Positions 16,740 to 26,397 of a stretch of DNA of 64,000 bases are shown in pieces. Position 1 is the stretch's first letter. Each line of letters begins with the position of its first letter. The notes below the pieces were generated by a model. It made no database searches, had not been told where the DNA came from, and saw only the letters and a program-made list of their open reading frames with translations. This DNA is from an uncultured Lachnospira sp. Its GTDB lineage: Bacteria; Bacillota; Clostridia; Lachnospirales; Lachnospiraceae. The DNA is taken from NCBI GenBank assembly GCA_934359185.1, contig CAKRLE010000003.1:186001-250000 (forward strand), written 5' to 3'. The translations under genes were made by a program, and so were the position numbers.

Positions 16740-19700
16740 CTATGCACGTTTCTTCTCATCAGCCTTAGAAGCCTTGATTCCAAAGTATGCTGCAGCTGCT
16801 GCACCCATGAGCATAAGCCAGAGAACGATATGTCCTGCATCTGCTGTCTTAGGTGATGCAATTGTGCTTGTTGTTATCATGCTTCTTGCAGCGGCAACAT
16901 CAACAAGAACATACTGTGAACAATGGTCTATAGCAAATTCAGCAAATCCACCTGTAACAGTTGTAACCTGATACTGATTTTCAAGCTGTCCTGCTGACTC
17001 ATTGTTATAATACAGTGCAAGCTGTGTTCCATCTGCAAACTTACCAGCCACATTAACCGCTACCTTGAATGTTCCAGGAAGCTTACCTGAGTAATTGAAG
17101 TCGATTACAGTATACTTGTCACTGGCAATACCTGCATTAGATGCAGCCTTTGAAACAGTGTTACTCTTTACATCAACTGTAATCTTAAGTGTGAAATCTG
17201 ATGATGCATTGCCAAGCTTGCTTCCATCAAGTGTAACAATCGCATTAACCTTGCCATTATCATCAACAACACCTATACTAAGCGTCTTTCCTGTCTCTTT
17301 AAGCTTATTAATCACCTCTGCAGATACTGACGCATCCTGTGATGCAAATACTGCTATATTAGATGCCTTTCCATTAATAATCTTATCAATTACAGTGCTT
17401 GTAACAGTTTCTGTAGTTCCAAGGACTGCATCGCCAGTTGTTATCTGACCATTAGCATCTATAGATGATATTATTTTAGCTGCGCCTTCTGATATCTCGC
17501 CCATCTGGGTGAAATTAGTACCATCAATCTTGATTACATCAGCACCAGGAATCTCATCTGGTGTAAGTACATCATCTGTACTATCATCGGAACTGTCATA
17601 ATCATCTGATGAGCCTGAACCTGAACCGCCGTTGCTGCCATTGTTAGAACCATTATTGCCATTGTTATTAGAATTTGATTCATTACCTAACGTATCTGTA
17701 TAATTTGACTCTGGTAAACCTGTATTATCATACACAGCATCGCTGCTTGATTCTACTGTGTCAATATATGAACTCTTTTCCCACTGAAGTGTTGAGAAAT
17801 TATTTACACCTGCTCCAGTAAATGGCACTACTGTACTACTCAATGAAGCTGCATCTCTTAATACATATGAATATCCGAGTGCAGACTTAAATGTAACAGG
17901 ATCTGTAACTTTCAATGTCCTATCTGATGCATCTAATGAATTGTTTACCTTTGGAGCAAGCTTGTATCTTACTCCTTTGATATAGTAAAGTGAGTTAATT
18001 GCATTAATATAACCTGAAGGACTGCTTCCGTTACCACTGTTTAATGCGTTCATGATACCATTAATATAACAATTCTCAAGAAGCACTTTTGCATTACATG
18101 TTGATGAAGCACCATTACTTACTATATGCTTTGCAGCATCCTTATTAGTAATAGACATTCTCGCATCAAACAAATACTGTGCATCCATTACACAATTATA
18201 CACATGAGCAGTACCAAATCTTACTCTTGGCATTCTGTCCATTGAATCATAATAATAGTTATTAGCAAATGTAACATGTAAATTTCTATTAGTTTCTGCT
18301 TCATCATTCTGACCTAACAAATGAGTCTTTTTCTGACCATAAGCATAGTCTCTTATCTGCTGCTTTGTCATTCCACTATCAAGTAATGACTTATAATATG
18401 GATATGCACCAGGATTATTCTCCAACTGTGTCATAACCTCATTAAAGAATGTATCATTCTCGCTGCCTGGCATAAACTGACACCATGAAACTGTAATATT
18501 CATTGGTGTATCGTGTGATGCATCAGTCTTAATATCAACAACACCATCATATGATTTAAAGAATGTGCAATGGTCAACCCATATTCCTGTACTTCCATTC
18601 TCAATTGTCATATAATCCCAGTCGTTAACATCATAATCACCGCTAGTAGCTTCATCCCACTCCCAAAGCTCGTCAAATTTAATATTTCTTATAATAACAT
18701 TCTTCGACTGCTTTATGTCTAATGCTGCATGCTTAATTGATGAAGCATTATTAGAGAATATTGTAAGATTAGTGATATCCTGAAGATATACTTTTGATAC
18801 GCCTGATTTCTTTAACGTATCACTAAGAAGAGGCTCATTATGAGTTGCAAATAAACTCACAGGATATTCTGCCTTATTTTCCACTTCATTATATCCAAGA
18901 TTAATGTCTGATGTTATCTCAATAACACTTGGAACGCCCTTACTATTCTTTACTTTAACAAGAGCATCAAGGAATTCCTTACCGTTTGCTACTTTATAAT
19001 AGTTACTGTTTGTTTCCTTTAAAAGTCCACCACCTGTAACACCTGTTGTACTTGCAAATCCTTCTGCATTGTACTTAGAAAGTCCTGTATCATCACTTTC
19101 ATATGCAGAATACTTATCAGAAGAATCATATGCATTCTCTACAACACCATCATTGTTGACATATTTATCACCACTATATGCAGATGATGCAAGACTTGAA
19201 GCCTTCGCTTCCCATCCAGCTTTATCTGAGCCCATAAGTTCATTGGCACCTGCCTGGCTTATCTGTCTTCTGTTTACATTGACAGCATATCCTGCACCAT
19301 ATGAACCACACTCATAATATCTTGTAGCTTCATATACTTCTAGATTAGATGATAATTCTTTACCACTCCAGTCAGAGTAGCCCCAATCCTTATTAATTAT
19401 TGAACCCATGTAACAGTTAACAAATGCAATTGCTGCCTTATTCTGATATGGTCTTCCCAGATAATACTTAGTTCCACCGCATGATGATTCAGAAGTAAAT
19501 CTACAATTATTATATATTACGCCATATGGATAACTTTCGTCTGTATTAAATGCAGTGAAATATCCAGAATTCTTTGCTGAAGCATATCTGAACTTTAAAT
19601 CGCAATCATCAAATATTACCTTACATGTCTGTCCCCACATGAAATCAACATTACCTAATATATAACATCTCTGAAGATAATAATTACCTTTCTTTACCTG

Positions 19701-22700
19701 TAATGTATCCTGATAACCTAACAATCTTACACCAATAAGCATAGAATTTCCTGCTTCAGAATAAAATGCCTCTGCAGATTCATTACCACCTTTACCTGTA
19801 TAAGCATATGAGTTCTCTATTGTAAGATTCTCTGCCGTAAAATTATTAGCTCCTGCATTTACAGAAAATGCGTATCTGACATCAGGTGGGTTACTGATAT
19901 CCACGCAATCTGCTGTATCATAATATATACGTGTTTTTTCACTATCCTCACCTATTAATGTAATATCAGGTGTGGATACCTTAATCTTCTCGTTATACTC
20001 ACCATTTCTTATAAAGATAACCTTAGTTCCAGAAGCACTTCCCGCTGCTGCAATTGCCTCTGTAACAGTCTTGTATTCTGGTGCACCATAAGCTGTTGTA
20101 TCACCTGCTGTTCCTGTAAATGATGCATCAACAACATAATCATAATCTGAAAGATATACATAATTTAATGTCTTTTCAACTTTTAATCCATTGTTGTACT
20201 CAAGTACAAGCTTAACTTCATTACGACCCTTTTCAAGAGTTATGTTCTTATCAAATGTAAATGTATCATATACTTTAGCTACTGCTGCTGTCTGCTGCTT
20301 AGTGCCATTAACATATACTGAAACTGTACCTGGCGCACCAGCGATACCCTCAATGATAATTTTATCGTTAAATACTGTATTATAAGATCTCTTTGTTACA
20401 AATAATGGTACATTTTCATCATATGAACCGCTATGTCCATCTGTTGGTAATGTCCATGCCTCTTCGCTTAATGGACTAAAATTGTCATTAGATACTGCCT
20501 TTACTGAATAATAATAAGGCACTTCCGCTGTAACTGTAGTATCTTTATAAGATGTCCCCTCAACTGTTGCTATTACCTTAGCATCTGTCTCATCTGAACT
20601 TCTTCTATAGACTTCATATTTAGTAGCACCTGATGCTGCTGTCCAGCTTAAATCTACAGAATTTGAAGAAGATACATAACTAAGTGTTATAACAGGAATG
20701 CTAAGTGCTGGCTCAATATATGCCACACTTGACTCAACCCATGCATTTCTATTCTTAATATTAAGTTCCTTAGAATTACCTAATGTTCCACAAACTCTGA
20801 ACTTATAATTACCACCCTCAGTTGCAGAAACTGGATATTCATATGTTGTATCTTTAAGCTCTGTCGCAACATCTGTCCATTCTGCTGCACCTGGCTTTAA
20901 TACCTGAAGAACATACTTACCATCATACTTAGCTTCATCCCCTGTCCAGCTCACAGTAATCTTTGTTCTGTCTGCTGCTGGAACTGCTGAGACACTACTT
21001 ATAACAGGAGCTATACCCATTGGGTCATAGTATGTATTCTGGTCATATATTACACTGCCATCAGCCGCTGTATATACCATGTTAGTAACTGTAGCTGTTA
21101 CATTATTAAGTATAAGACCATACATAAGATTGTCGGATGCAGAACTTACATAATTTGCATCATACTTCATTGTCTTAGGATTAGACTTGCCTGCAGCGTT
21201 TACAACCTCTAATGTAATACCATCTGCACCCTTTGTAACCTTAAAATGAAGCTTTTCCTCTGCTGCTGCTGGAACTGCTGTATTACTACTCTTACCAAGA
21301 AGTTCTGTAGCTTTCTTAGAATAAAGCATTACAACATCATTATTGCTTCTTATTGCAGATGTCATTGCTTTATAATCGCCATTCTGTTCATTAATCACAC
21401 CAAATGCAACAAACTTACTTGTACCAGCTGATGAGTCATATGAAAGCACAATATCAGCCTCTAATGTATTAGCATCCGCTGTAGCTGGAAATGCATACAT
21501 TGATAATTTAGTTGCAGTCATACTGTTAGTTGGTAATCCACCACCAACCTGTGTCATCGATAATGTCTGTCCTAACTCTTTAACAGTTAAAGAGCCAGCG
21601 CCTGTTCCATCCCCTGGCATATTGATGACACTTAATTCCGCCTTAGCATTTTCTGGATGCTTCACAACATCTGGAATTAACTCTGGGCTGAAATTCTTTG
21701 TTATTGCTTCGCCAACTGCCGCATTAGTAAGATCCAGAGTATCGTCTAATGAATATTTTGCATTATCTATTGATACTGTATATTCAACACCTCTCTTAAG
21801 ATCTACTATATATTTACCTTCTGCATCAATCTCTGCTTCTGCTGAATATGACTTTGATGAGAAAGTAAGCTTGTTTCCTGCAAAAGCTGCTCCTACAGAA
21901 CCTGAAACTGTATTAGGAACATCTTCCACCTTATAATCTACTGCATGAATAAACGAACCATTAGCATTAACATCAATCTTTAATGTCTGTTCTTCTGCTG
22001 ATGTATTCACATATTTTATCACATTAGAAGGTGCTTCTGCTGATGTCTGTCCTTCGCTTATTGTAATTACCTTTTTATCTGAATCATTAACATAATACTC
22101 AGCTGTAACTGGTGCTGTATTATACATACAGCCTGTTATTGTAAACTTCGCCATAGATTCCGCTGGAACTTTTACTGTAAATGTAAAACCAGTTGTTGCA
22201 TACATACCATGTGTATTTGCATTTTTATCCAGCTTAGCATTATTTTTCTTTGATAAAAGAATATATCCATCTGGAGATGATTTATCACTTATAGTAACTA
22301 CATCTGCATCAAATATTTGTCCCTTAGTAAAATCATATGACTCTCCGCCACCTATTGCTGGTGCATTGAGATATCCTTCTACAAGATAAGGTATGGATAA
22401 AACTTCTTTATCACTATTGTTTTTAATAACTACCTTTTTATTATCTGTATCAAATACTGCCTTTAATGATGATGTACCAGCATACACATTATCTGAAAGT
22501 GTTGCCAGTGTAATCTTTTCAGTATTTGGCTCTTGTGTAAATACAATCTGGTCTTTAGATGCCTTAAGTGTTATCTGATCTGCATCATACTTTCCAGATA
22601 AACTTACAAGTGCATCTCCATCATATCTTATCTCTGCTGAAATCTTCTCACCAGTTGCACTCTGCTCTTCAACAACAACGCCAAAGATATCAATTGCACT

Positions 22701-23231
22701 ATTTGATGAGCCAACATAATAAGTATTAGCTTCTGTCAATTCAAATGTATCTTTATAATATCCAGCAGCCGTACGCTCTGTAATAGCCTTCTGTGTTCCA
22801 GTTGGATCCATTACCTTAAGCTGTCTTGCAGCATCCTTTGTATACCAGTAAACTGTAACATTAGTAGATGCTGTTGTTGTAAAACCTATACAAGCTTGTC
22901 CAACCTTTGCTCCACCACCTGTACTTAATTTTCCTGTGGCAGTATATCCATCAAATCCACTGTCTGTCCAGCTTCCTGATGATACCGTCGAACCTCCACC
23001 ACTTTTACTATAGACAGTAAAGTATCCTGACTTGTCTGTAGCTGTCCATGACTCTGTCGCATTGGCTTCATGACCTGTAATATTACTCATATCAAGAGTA
23101 TATACAGTACCATCCGCTTTCGCTTCCTGCACACCCATACCAGCAAAATCCAATGGTACTACACCCACTACCATCAGTGCCGCCATGAGGCATGCAACTA
23201 TCCTTTCTTTGAACCCACGTTTCCTGTTCAT
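16740..23231 (-). CDS. Giant sortase-anchored pectin methylesterase (CE8) - pectate lyase (PL1) surface protein
   Basis: 2163 aa. Signal peptide at 1-40 (IVACLMAALMVVGVVPLDFAG). Residues ~40-730 are beta-rich, with two modules resembling carbohydrate-binding domains (TVYTLDMSNITG; SYDFTKGQIFDADVV) and a laminin-G-like stretch. Two fibronectin-III domains lie at ~740-840 and ~842-933. The CE8 pectin methylesterase is at ~1030-1340, with GYQDTL (~1172), GNVDFMWG (~1194) and LGRPY (~1259). The PL1 pectate lyase is at ~1400-1825, with WVDHCTF, VDIKTDASHD and RMPRVRFG (~1669), the last carrying the catalytic Arg. After an Asn/Gly/Ser/Asp linker (~1847-1885) and one more domain comes the sorting signal SPKTAD, a hydrophobic helix and KKRA. 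One chain demethylates and then cleaves homogalacturonan at the cell surface. Confidence 0.93.
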   Translation of the reverse strand: MNRKRGFKERIVACLMAALMVVGVVPLDFAGMGVQEAKADGTVYTLDMSNITGHEANATESWTATDKSGYFTVYSKSGGGSTVSSGSWTDSGFDGYTATGKLSTGGGAKVGQACIGFTTTASTNVTVYWYTKDAARQLKVMDPTGTQKAITERTAAGYYKDTFELTEANTYYVGSSNSAIDIFGVVVEEQSATGEKISAEIRYDGDALVSLSGKYDADQITLKASKDQIVFTQEPNTEKITLATLSDNVYAGTSSLKAVFDTDNKKVVIKNNSDKEVLSIPYLVEGYLNAPAIGGGESYDFTKGQIFDADVVTISDKSSPDGYILLSKKNNAKLDKNANTHGMYATTGFTFTVKVPAESMAKFTITGCMYNTAPVTAEYYVNDSDKKVITISEGQTSAEAPSNVIKYVNTSAEEQTLKIDVNANGSFIHAVDYKVEDVPNTVSGSVGAAFAGNKLTFSSKSYSAEAEIDAEGKYIVDLKRGVEYTVSIDNAKYSLDDTLDLTNAAVGEAITKNFSPELIPDVVKHPENAKAELSVINMPGDGTGAGSLTVKELGQTLSMTQVGGGLPTNSMTATKLSMYAFPATADANTLEADIVLSYDSSAGTSKFVAFGVINEQNGDYKAMTSAIRSNNDVVMLYSKKATELLGKSSNTAVPAAAEEKLHFKVTKGADGITLEVVNAAGKSNPKTMKYDANYVSSASDNLMYGLILNNVTATVTNMVYTAADGSVIYDQNTYYDPMGIAPVISSVSAVPAADRTKITVSWTGDEAKYDGKYVLQVLKPGAAEWTDVATELKDTTYEYPVSATEGGNYKFRVCGTLGNSKELNIKNRNAWVESSVAYIEPALSIPVITLSYVSSSNSVDLSWTAASGATKYEVYRRSSDETDAKVIATVEGTSYKDTTVTAEVPYYYSVKAVSNDNFSPLSEEAWTLPTDGHSGSYDENVPLFVTKRSYNTVFNDKIIIEGIAGAPGTVSVYVNGTKQQTAAVAKVYDTFTFDKNITLEKGRNEVKLVLEYNNGLKVEKTLNYVYLSDYDYVVDASFTGTAGDTTAYGAPEYKTVTEAIAAAGSASGTKVIFIRNGEYNEKIKVSTPDITLIGEDSEKTRIYYDTADCVDISNPPDVRYAFSVNAGANNFTAENLTIENSYAYTGKGGNESAEAFYSEAGNSMLIGVRLLGYQDTLQVKKGNYYLQRCYILGNVDFMWGQTCKVIFDDCDLKFRYASAKNSGYFTAFNTDESYPYGVIYNNCRFTSESSCGGTKYYLGRPYQNKAAIAFVNCYMGSIINKDWGYSDWSGKELSSNLEVYEATRYYECGSYGAGYAVNVNRRQISQAGANELMGSDKAGWEAKASSLASSAYSGDKYVNNDGVVENAYDSSDKYSAYESDDTGLSKYNAEGFASTTGVTGGGLLKETNSNYYKVANGKEFLDALVKVKNSKGVPSVIEITSDINLGYNEVENKAEYPVSLFATHNEPLLSDTLKKSGVSKVYLQDITNLTIFSNNASSIKHAALDIKQSKNVIIRNIKFDELWEWDEATSGDYDVNDWDYMTIENGSTGIWVDHCTFFKSYDGVVDIKTDASHDTPMNITVSWCQFMPGSENDTFFNEVMTQLENNPGAYPYYKSLLDSGMTKQQIRDYAYGQKKTHLLGQNDEAETNRNLHVTFANNYYYDSMDRMPRVRFGTAHVYNCVMDAQYLFDARMSITNKDAAKHIVSNGASSTCNAKVLLENCYINGIMNALNSGNGSSPSGYINAINSLYYIKGVRYKLAPKVNNSLDASDRTLKVTDPVTFKSALGYSYVLRDAASLSSTVVPFTGAGVNNFSTLQWEKSSYIDTVESSSDAVYDNTGLPESNYTDTLGNESNSNNNGNNGSNNGSNGGSGSGSSDDYDSSDDSTDDVLTPDEIPGADVIKIDGTNFTQMGEISEGAAKIISSIDANGQITTGDAVLGTTETVTSTVIDKIINGKASNIAVFASQDASVSAEVINKLKETGKTLSIGVVDDNGKVNAIVTLDGSKLGNASSDFTLKITVDVKSNTVSKAASNAGIASDKYTVIDFNYSGKLPGTFKVAVNVAGKFADGTQLALYYNNESAGQLENQYQVTTVTGGFAEFAIDHCSQYVLVDVAAARSMITTSTIASPKTADAGHIVLWLMLMGAAAAAYFGIKASKADEKKRA

Positions 23232-23455
23232 TTGACCCTCCTTGTTTTCCGAAGAAAATAGAAAAAATAAATATTAATGTGAACATACCTAATATGTTCC
23301 GCGCGCATGTCCGTATCGTACCATACCCCTCCCCATTTTTCCACCGATATTTTTAGCTTTTTCAAAAATCATCCGCATATATTTAGCCGTTTCAAAAATT
23401 CGTACAAAACCATCAATATATTTCCATTTTATTGTGCAATTTTCACAAACAAAAA

Positions 23456-23488
23456 AACTTCAGGTAATGCTAACGCACCCCTGAAGTT
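23456..23488 (-). terminator. Terminator after the Rpn-type nuclease gene
   Basis: Minus strand AACTTCAGG (23488-23480) pairs with CCTGAAGTT (23464-23456), followed by TTTTTTTG. The loop contains a mini-hairpin TGC-GTTA-GCA. Twenty-eight bp after the stop codon. Structurally a twin of the hairpin at 24713-24741. Confidence 0.85.
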
Positions 23489-23515
23489 CATATAATAATA
23501 ATAATTTATTGTTTT

Positions 23516-24520
23516 CTAACCAGGAAAACAAAATCCTGCCTTTTCCATATCATTTTTCAACTGCTCAACCGACACTCCAAGCTTTTCTGCCCCTGCTTCC
23601 GGTGTAATCATCCCAGACTGTATAAAATCATATGTCGCAATAATTTTCCCCTGTTCAACTCCACGCTCTATTCCCTGTTCTATTCCCTTCTCAATTCCGC
23701 GCTCCTCAATTGCCTCACTCAAATTACACATAGAGTTCACCTCTTCCTCTAATTCTACTGACATCGCAATGCCATACTCATTCTCCAGAACCTGCTTCTT
23801 TTCATCTGGTTTTATATCTGCTGACAACAATGTAGATAACATACTTATCAGCGTATTCTTTGATTCTACTGTCTTGCTTGAATTAAGATTAATAAATACA
23901 GTTGACATCAAATCATATCTTCCTGTTGATATCTCTTCAACCGTTCCATCTGCTGGATAAAGAATAGTCGGTTTAATTGAATATTCCACTATGGAATCTG
24001 CAACTCTTTTATATGACCTTTTCCTATCCGGTGTATTCATGCATATCCAGATTGAATATACCTTCTTAACCCCATCATAATTATCCGCTGTATACTCTAC
24101 ATCCATCTGCTGCGACAGCAGTCTTGCTGGATATATTATTCCTCTCGTCACTAGGTCATAACCCGGATAAAAAGACTTCTGTGCCTCGATATTAATATAC
24201 ATCCTCTGTCTGTTGCCATCACGCATTCTCACATAAAATACAATATCAAAATATATCTTTCCCTCACCTGGTATATTGCTCTCATTTTCAAGAACCGATA
24301 CAGCATCTGGGCGGACATGCCGCGTTGCCACTTCCGGCTCACCTTCAATTGCAACCCTCGCTTCACTAAGGGAATAATCCTCAAATTCCCTTACAGAATA
24401 CTTTAAAATATAAGCTAATATATTCTTATCCTTCAATATCTGTCTTACGTGTTCATCATACTGTGCCTTAGCCCCAGCAGCATCAATTGTGCTTGCAATA
24501 AATGTTTCTTTTTCCCCCAT
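23516..24520 (-). CDS. Rpn family recombination-promoting nuclease / PD-(D/E)XK putative transposase
   Basis: 334 aa from ATG 24520 (AAGGAG 4 nt upstream). The first ~240 residues carry a PD-(D/E)XK nuclease core: KIYFDIVFYVRM supplies the Asp and MYINIEAQKSF the E-x-Q, preceded by HVRPDAVSVL. The C-terminus has a charged repeat EERGIEKGIEQGIERGVEQG, characteristic of this family, and ends in a small helical segment (ITPEAGAEKLGVSVEQLKND). Rpn proteins are DNA endonucleases that raise RecA-independent recombination and are often present in multiple copies. Here it is monocistronic, bounded by terminators, with no inverted repeats around it, so there is no sign that it is itself a transposon. 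Confidence 0.85.
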   Translation of the reverse strand: MGEKETFIASTIDAAGAKAQYDEHVRQILKDKNILAYILKYSVREFEDYSLSEARVAIEGEPEVATRHVRPDAVSVLENESNIPGEGKIYFDIVFYVRMRDGNRQRMYINIEAQKSFYPGYDLVTRGIIYPARLLSQQMDVEYTADNYDGVKKVYSIWICMNTPDRKRSYKRVADSIVEYSIKPTILYPADGTVEEISTGRYDLMSTVFINLNSSKTVESKNTLISMLSTLLSADIKPDEKKQVLENEYGIAMSVELEEEVNSMCNLSEAIEERGIEKGIEQGIERGVEQGKIIATYDFIQSGMITPEAGAEKLGVSVEQLKNDMEKAGFCFPG

Positions 24521-24712
24521 GCTTCTCCTTTTCAATTATATTAGATGTGATAGTGATAATCAAGACTTCCAGAGACATCCCCCAATTTTAAATTCTCCTA
24601 ACGCCTTATTTCAATCACTGTTTATTTATAATATTTATTTTAAATATACACGCTCTGCAATCTATTGTCAATATCAATTTTTAATAATCAGTAATAAATC
24701 ATAACAAAAAAT

Positions 24713-24741
24713 CTCCGGGCAGCGCTTACGCACTCCCGGAG
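24713..24741 (-). terminator. Terminator ending the long nitrogen/peptide operon
   Basis: Minus strand CTCCGGG (24741-24735) pairs with CCCGGAG (24719-24713), followed by ATTTTTTG. The loop carries TGC-GTAA-GCG, a GNRA-like mini-hairpin shared with the terminator at 23456-23488. Twenty-five bp after the AEC gene. Confidence 0.85.
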
Positions 24742-24766
24742 TTAATTCACTCTGACATTATTCAAT

Positions 24767-25690
24767 TTATTGCAGGCAATACCCTGCCACTCCCATAAAT
24801 GCTGGTATTGTAATAACCGATATAATCGTGCTGAGACATACTGTCTTGACTGATAACAGATAATTTTCATTAAACTGCTTTGCAAACACAGCAATATTAG
24901 CTCCTACCGGAGTACATACTGCGATTAGTATAATCATTGCAATCTCTGTACTGATTATCGGAACAAACCTGATTACAGCAACCATGAAAGCAAGTGTCAC
25001 AGCAGGAATTAGTACAAGCCTGAAAATACTGCATATGTATACACTTATATCACAAAATATATCCTTTAGTCTAAGCTTTGACATATATATACCCAATATA
25101 ATCATTGCAAGCGGTGAGTTCATTGCAGCTATATACCCAACGGATTTTATAACTATGTATGGCATTGTAACTCTTGACACAAACACCAACAATCCAACAA
25201 TAAGTGCAATAACAACTGGATTTTTTACAACTGTCGGTATATTAACATTTTTTCTGTCACCAGTAAGAATATAAGCTCCATATGTCCATTGAAATATATT
25301 GAGCAGTGCAATATAAGCACTTATATAAAATACTCCATCATCCCCATATGCAGCCTGCGCCAGTGGTATTCCTATAAATCCAGCATTACAGAAAGAAGAT
25401 GCAAAATTCATCACTCGTTTTATATCTCTGTAAATTATGTACGATATAATAACCGCTATGCAAAGTGACACTAATGCAAGCGTAAATGAAACACATGCTC
25501 CCATCATCTTTTTATCAGAATACTCTGTAAAAAAAGATTTTAATATAACACATGGAATAACAACCCTGACAAGCAACGTTCCCATATCACTAGCTGATTC
25601 TTCAGATATAAAATCTCTTTTTGCAAGCCACAGTCCCACCAGCATCAACAGAAACATAACAACAATCTGTTTCAAAAGTATGGCAGACAT
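24767..25690 (-). CDS. AEC family transporter (auxin efflux carrier type)
   Basis: 307 aa with eight to ten hydrophobic segments throughout and the AEC-type start LLKQIVVMFLLMLVGLWLAKR. A GFIGIPLAQAAYG block and SPLAMIILGIYMS loop match the family, which includes malonate and other organic-acid permeases. The final segment (CTPVGANIAVFAKQF) is the usual conserved helix-break near the C-terminus. It is the last gene of the co-directional run, 23 bp after the cytidylate-kinase-like gene, so its cargo is probably a product or substrate of that pathway, perhaps an organic acid. Substrate is not determinable. Confidence 0.88.
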   Translation of the reverse strand: MSAILLKQIVVMFLLMLVGLWLAKRDFISEESASDMGTLLVRVVIPCVILKSFFTEYSDKKMMGACVSFTLALVSLCIAVIISYIIYRDIKRVMNFASSFCNAGFIGIPLAQAAYGDDGVFYISAYIALLNIFQWTYGAYILTGDRKNVNIPTVVKNPVVIALIVGLLVFVSRVTMPYIVIKSVGYIAAMNSPLAMIILGIYMSKLRLKDIFCDISVYICSIFRLVLIPAVTLAFMVAVIRFVPIISTEIAMIILIAVCTPVGANIAVFAKQFNENYLLSVKTVCLSTIISVITIPAFMGVAGYCLQ

Positions 25691-25713
25691 ATATACATTT
25701 TTCCTTTCAATCT

Positions 25714-26364
25714 TTAGCCAGCACTTGAGACATCTATACCCAATTTAACTTTCAATGCATTTTTAATCATTGTTACACAATTATCATCCCCAAGTCGATA
25801 ACTGTTAAGTGTAATATCGTAGTTAACCGGATTAGTCCAGTAATTGCCACCAGTATAGAACTTATAGTACTCTGCCCTGTATTTATCAGTCTTTGTTATA
25901 AGTTCATTTGCCTCATCTACAGTTACATCCATTCTTCTCAATATATTTTTAAGGCAATGGCTTCTTGGCGCCTCAATATATACGCTTAGCACATTGTCAT
26001 AATCCTTTAATATGTAATCTGCACATTTACCAACAATAACACAGCTCTCTGTCTTAGCCAGATTTTCTATAATATGCTTCTGTGCATCAAAAACACGTAT
26101 ATCGGATTTAAACTTATTCAGAACAGGCTTAGGAGTTGTTGTTACAGGAAGCTTTGCAAGCTGGTTAACCCATAACGCACCTTTAAGCTTCTCATCCTGC
26201 TCAACAAAATATGATTCATCATACCCACTATATTGAGATGCAAGTGTCAAAATTCTATTCTCATAACAATTGATTCCCAGCTGTTTGGCAAGTTCAACAG
26301 CAATCCTTTTTCCACCACTTCCGAAACCTCTTGCCACTGTAATAATATAATTATCCATACGCAT
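25714..26364 (-). CDS. Cytidylate kinase-like family protein
   Basis: 216 aa. A nucleotide-binding start IITVARGFGSGGKRIAVELAK (a P-loop variant GFGSGGKR in place of GxxxxGKS/T) is followed by LGINCYENRIL. A second block CVIVGKCADYIL resembles the GRG-DI region of the family, and YTGGNYWTNPVNYDITLNS its C-terminal motif. These proteins are widespread in Firmicutes beside transporters and two-component genes and are not true CMP kinases; their role is unknown. Two ATGs two codons apart follow GGAGGGAGA; either may be used. The gene lies in the operon between an amidohydrolase and the AEC permease. Confidence 0.85.
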   Translation of the reverse strand: MRMDNYIITVARGFGSGGKRIAVELAKQLGINCYENRILTLASQYSGYDESYFVEQDEKLKGALWVNQLAKLPVTTTPKPVLNKFKSDIRVFDAQKHIIENLAKTESCVIVGKCADYILKDYDNVLSVYIEAPRSHCLKNILRRMDVTVDEANELITKTDKYRAEYYKFYTGGNYWTNPVNYDITLNSYRLGDDNCVTMIKNALKVKLGIDVSSAG

Positions 26365-26397
26365 TCTCCCTCCTGTTTATACCTGAATAATCTGCAG

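Noticed and set aside
23516..24520. Rpn-type gene considered as an active transposon
   Set aside because: No terminal repeats, single gene between its own terminators; the family acts as a nuclease and 'transposase' is only an old label.
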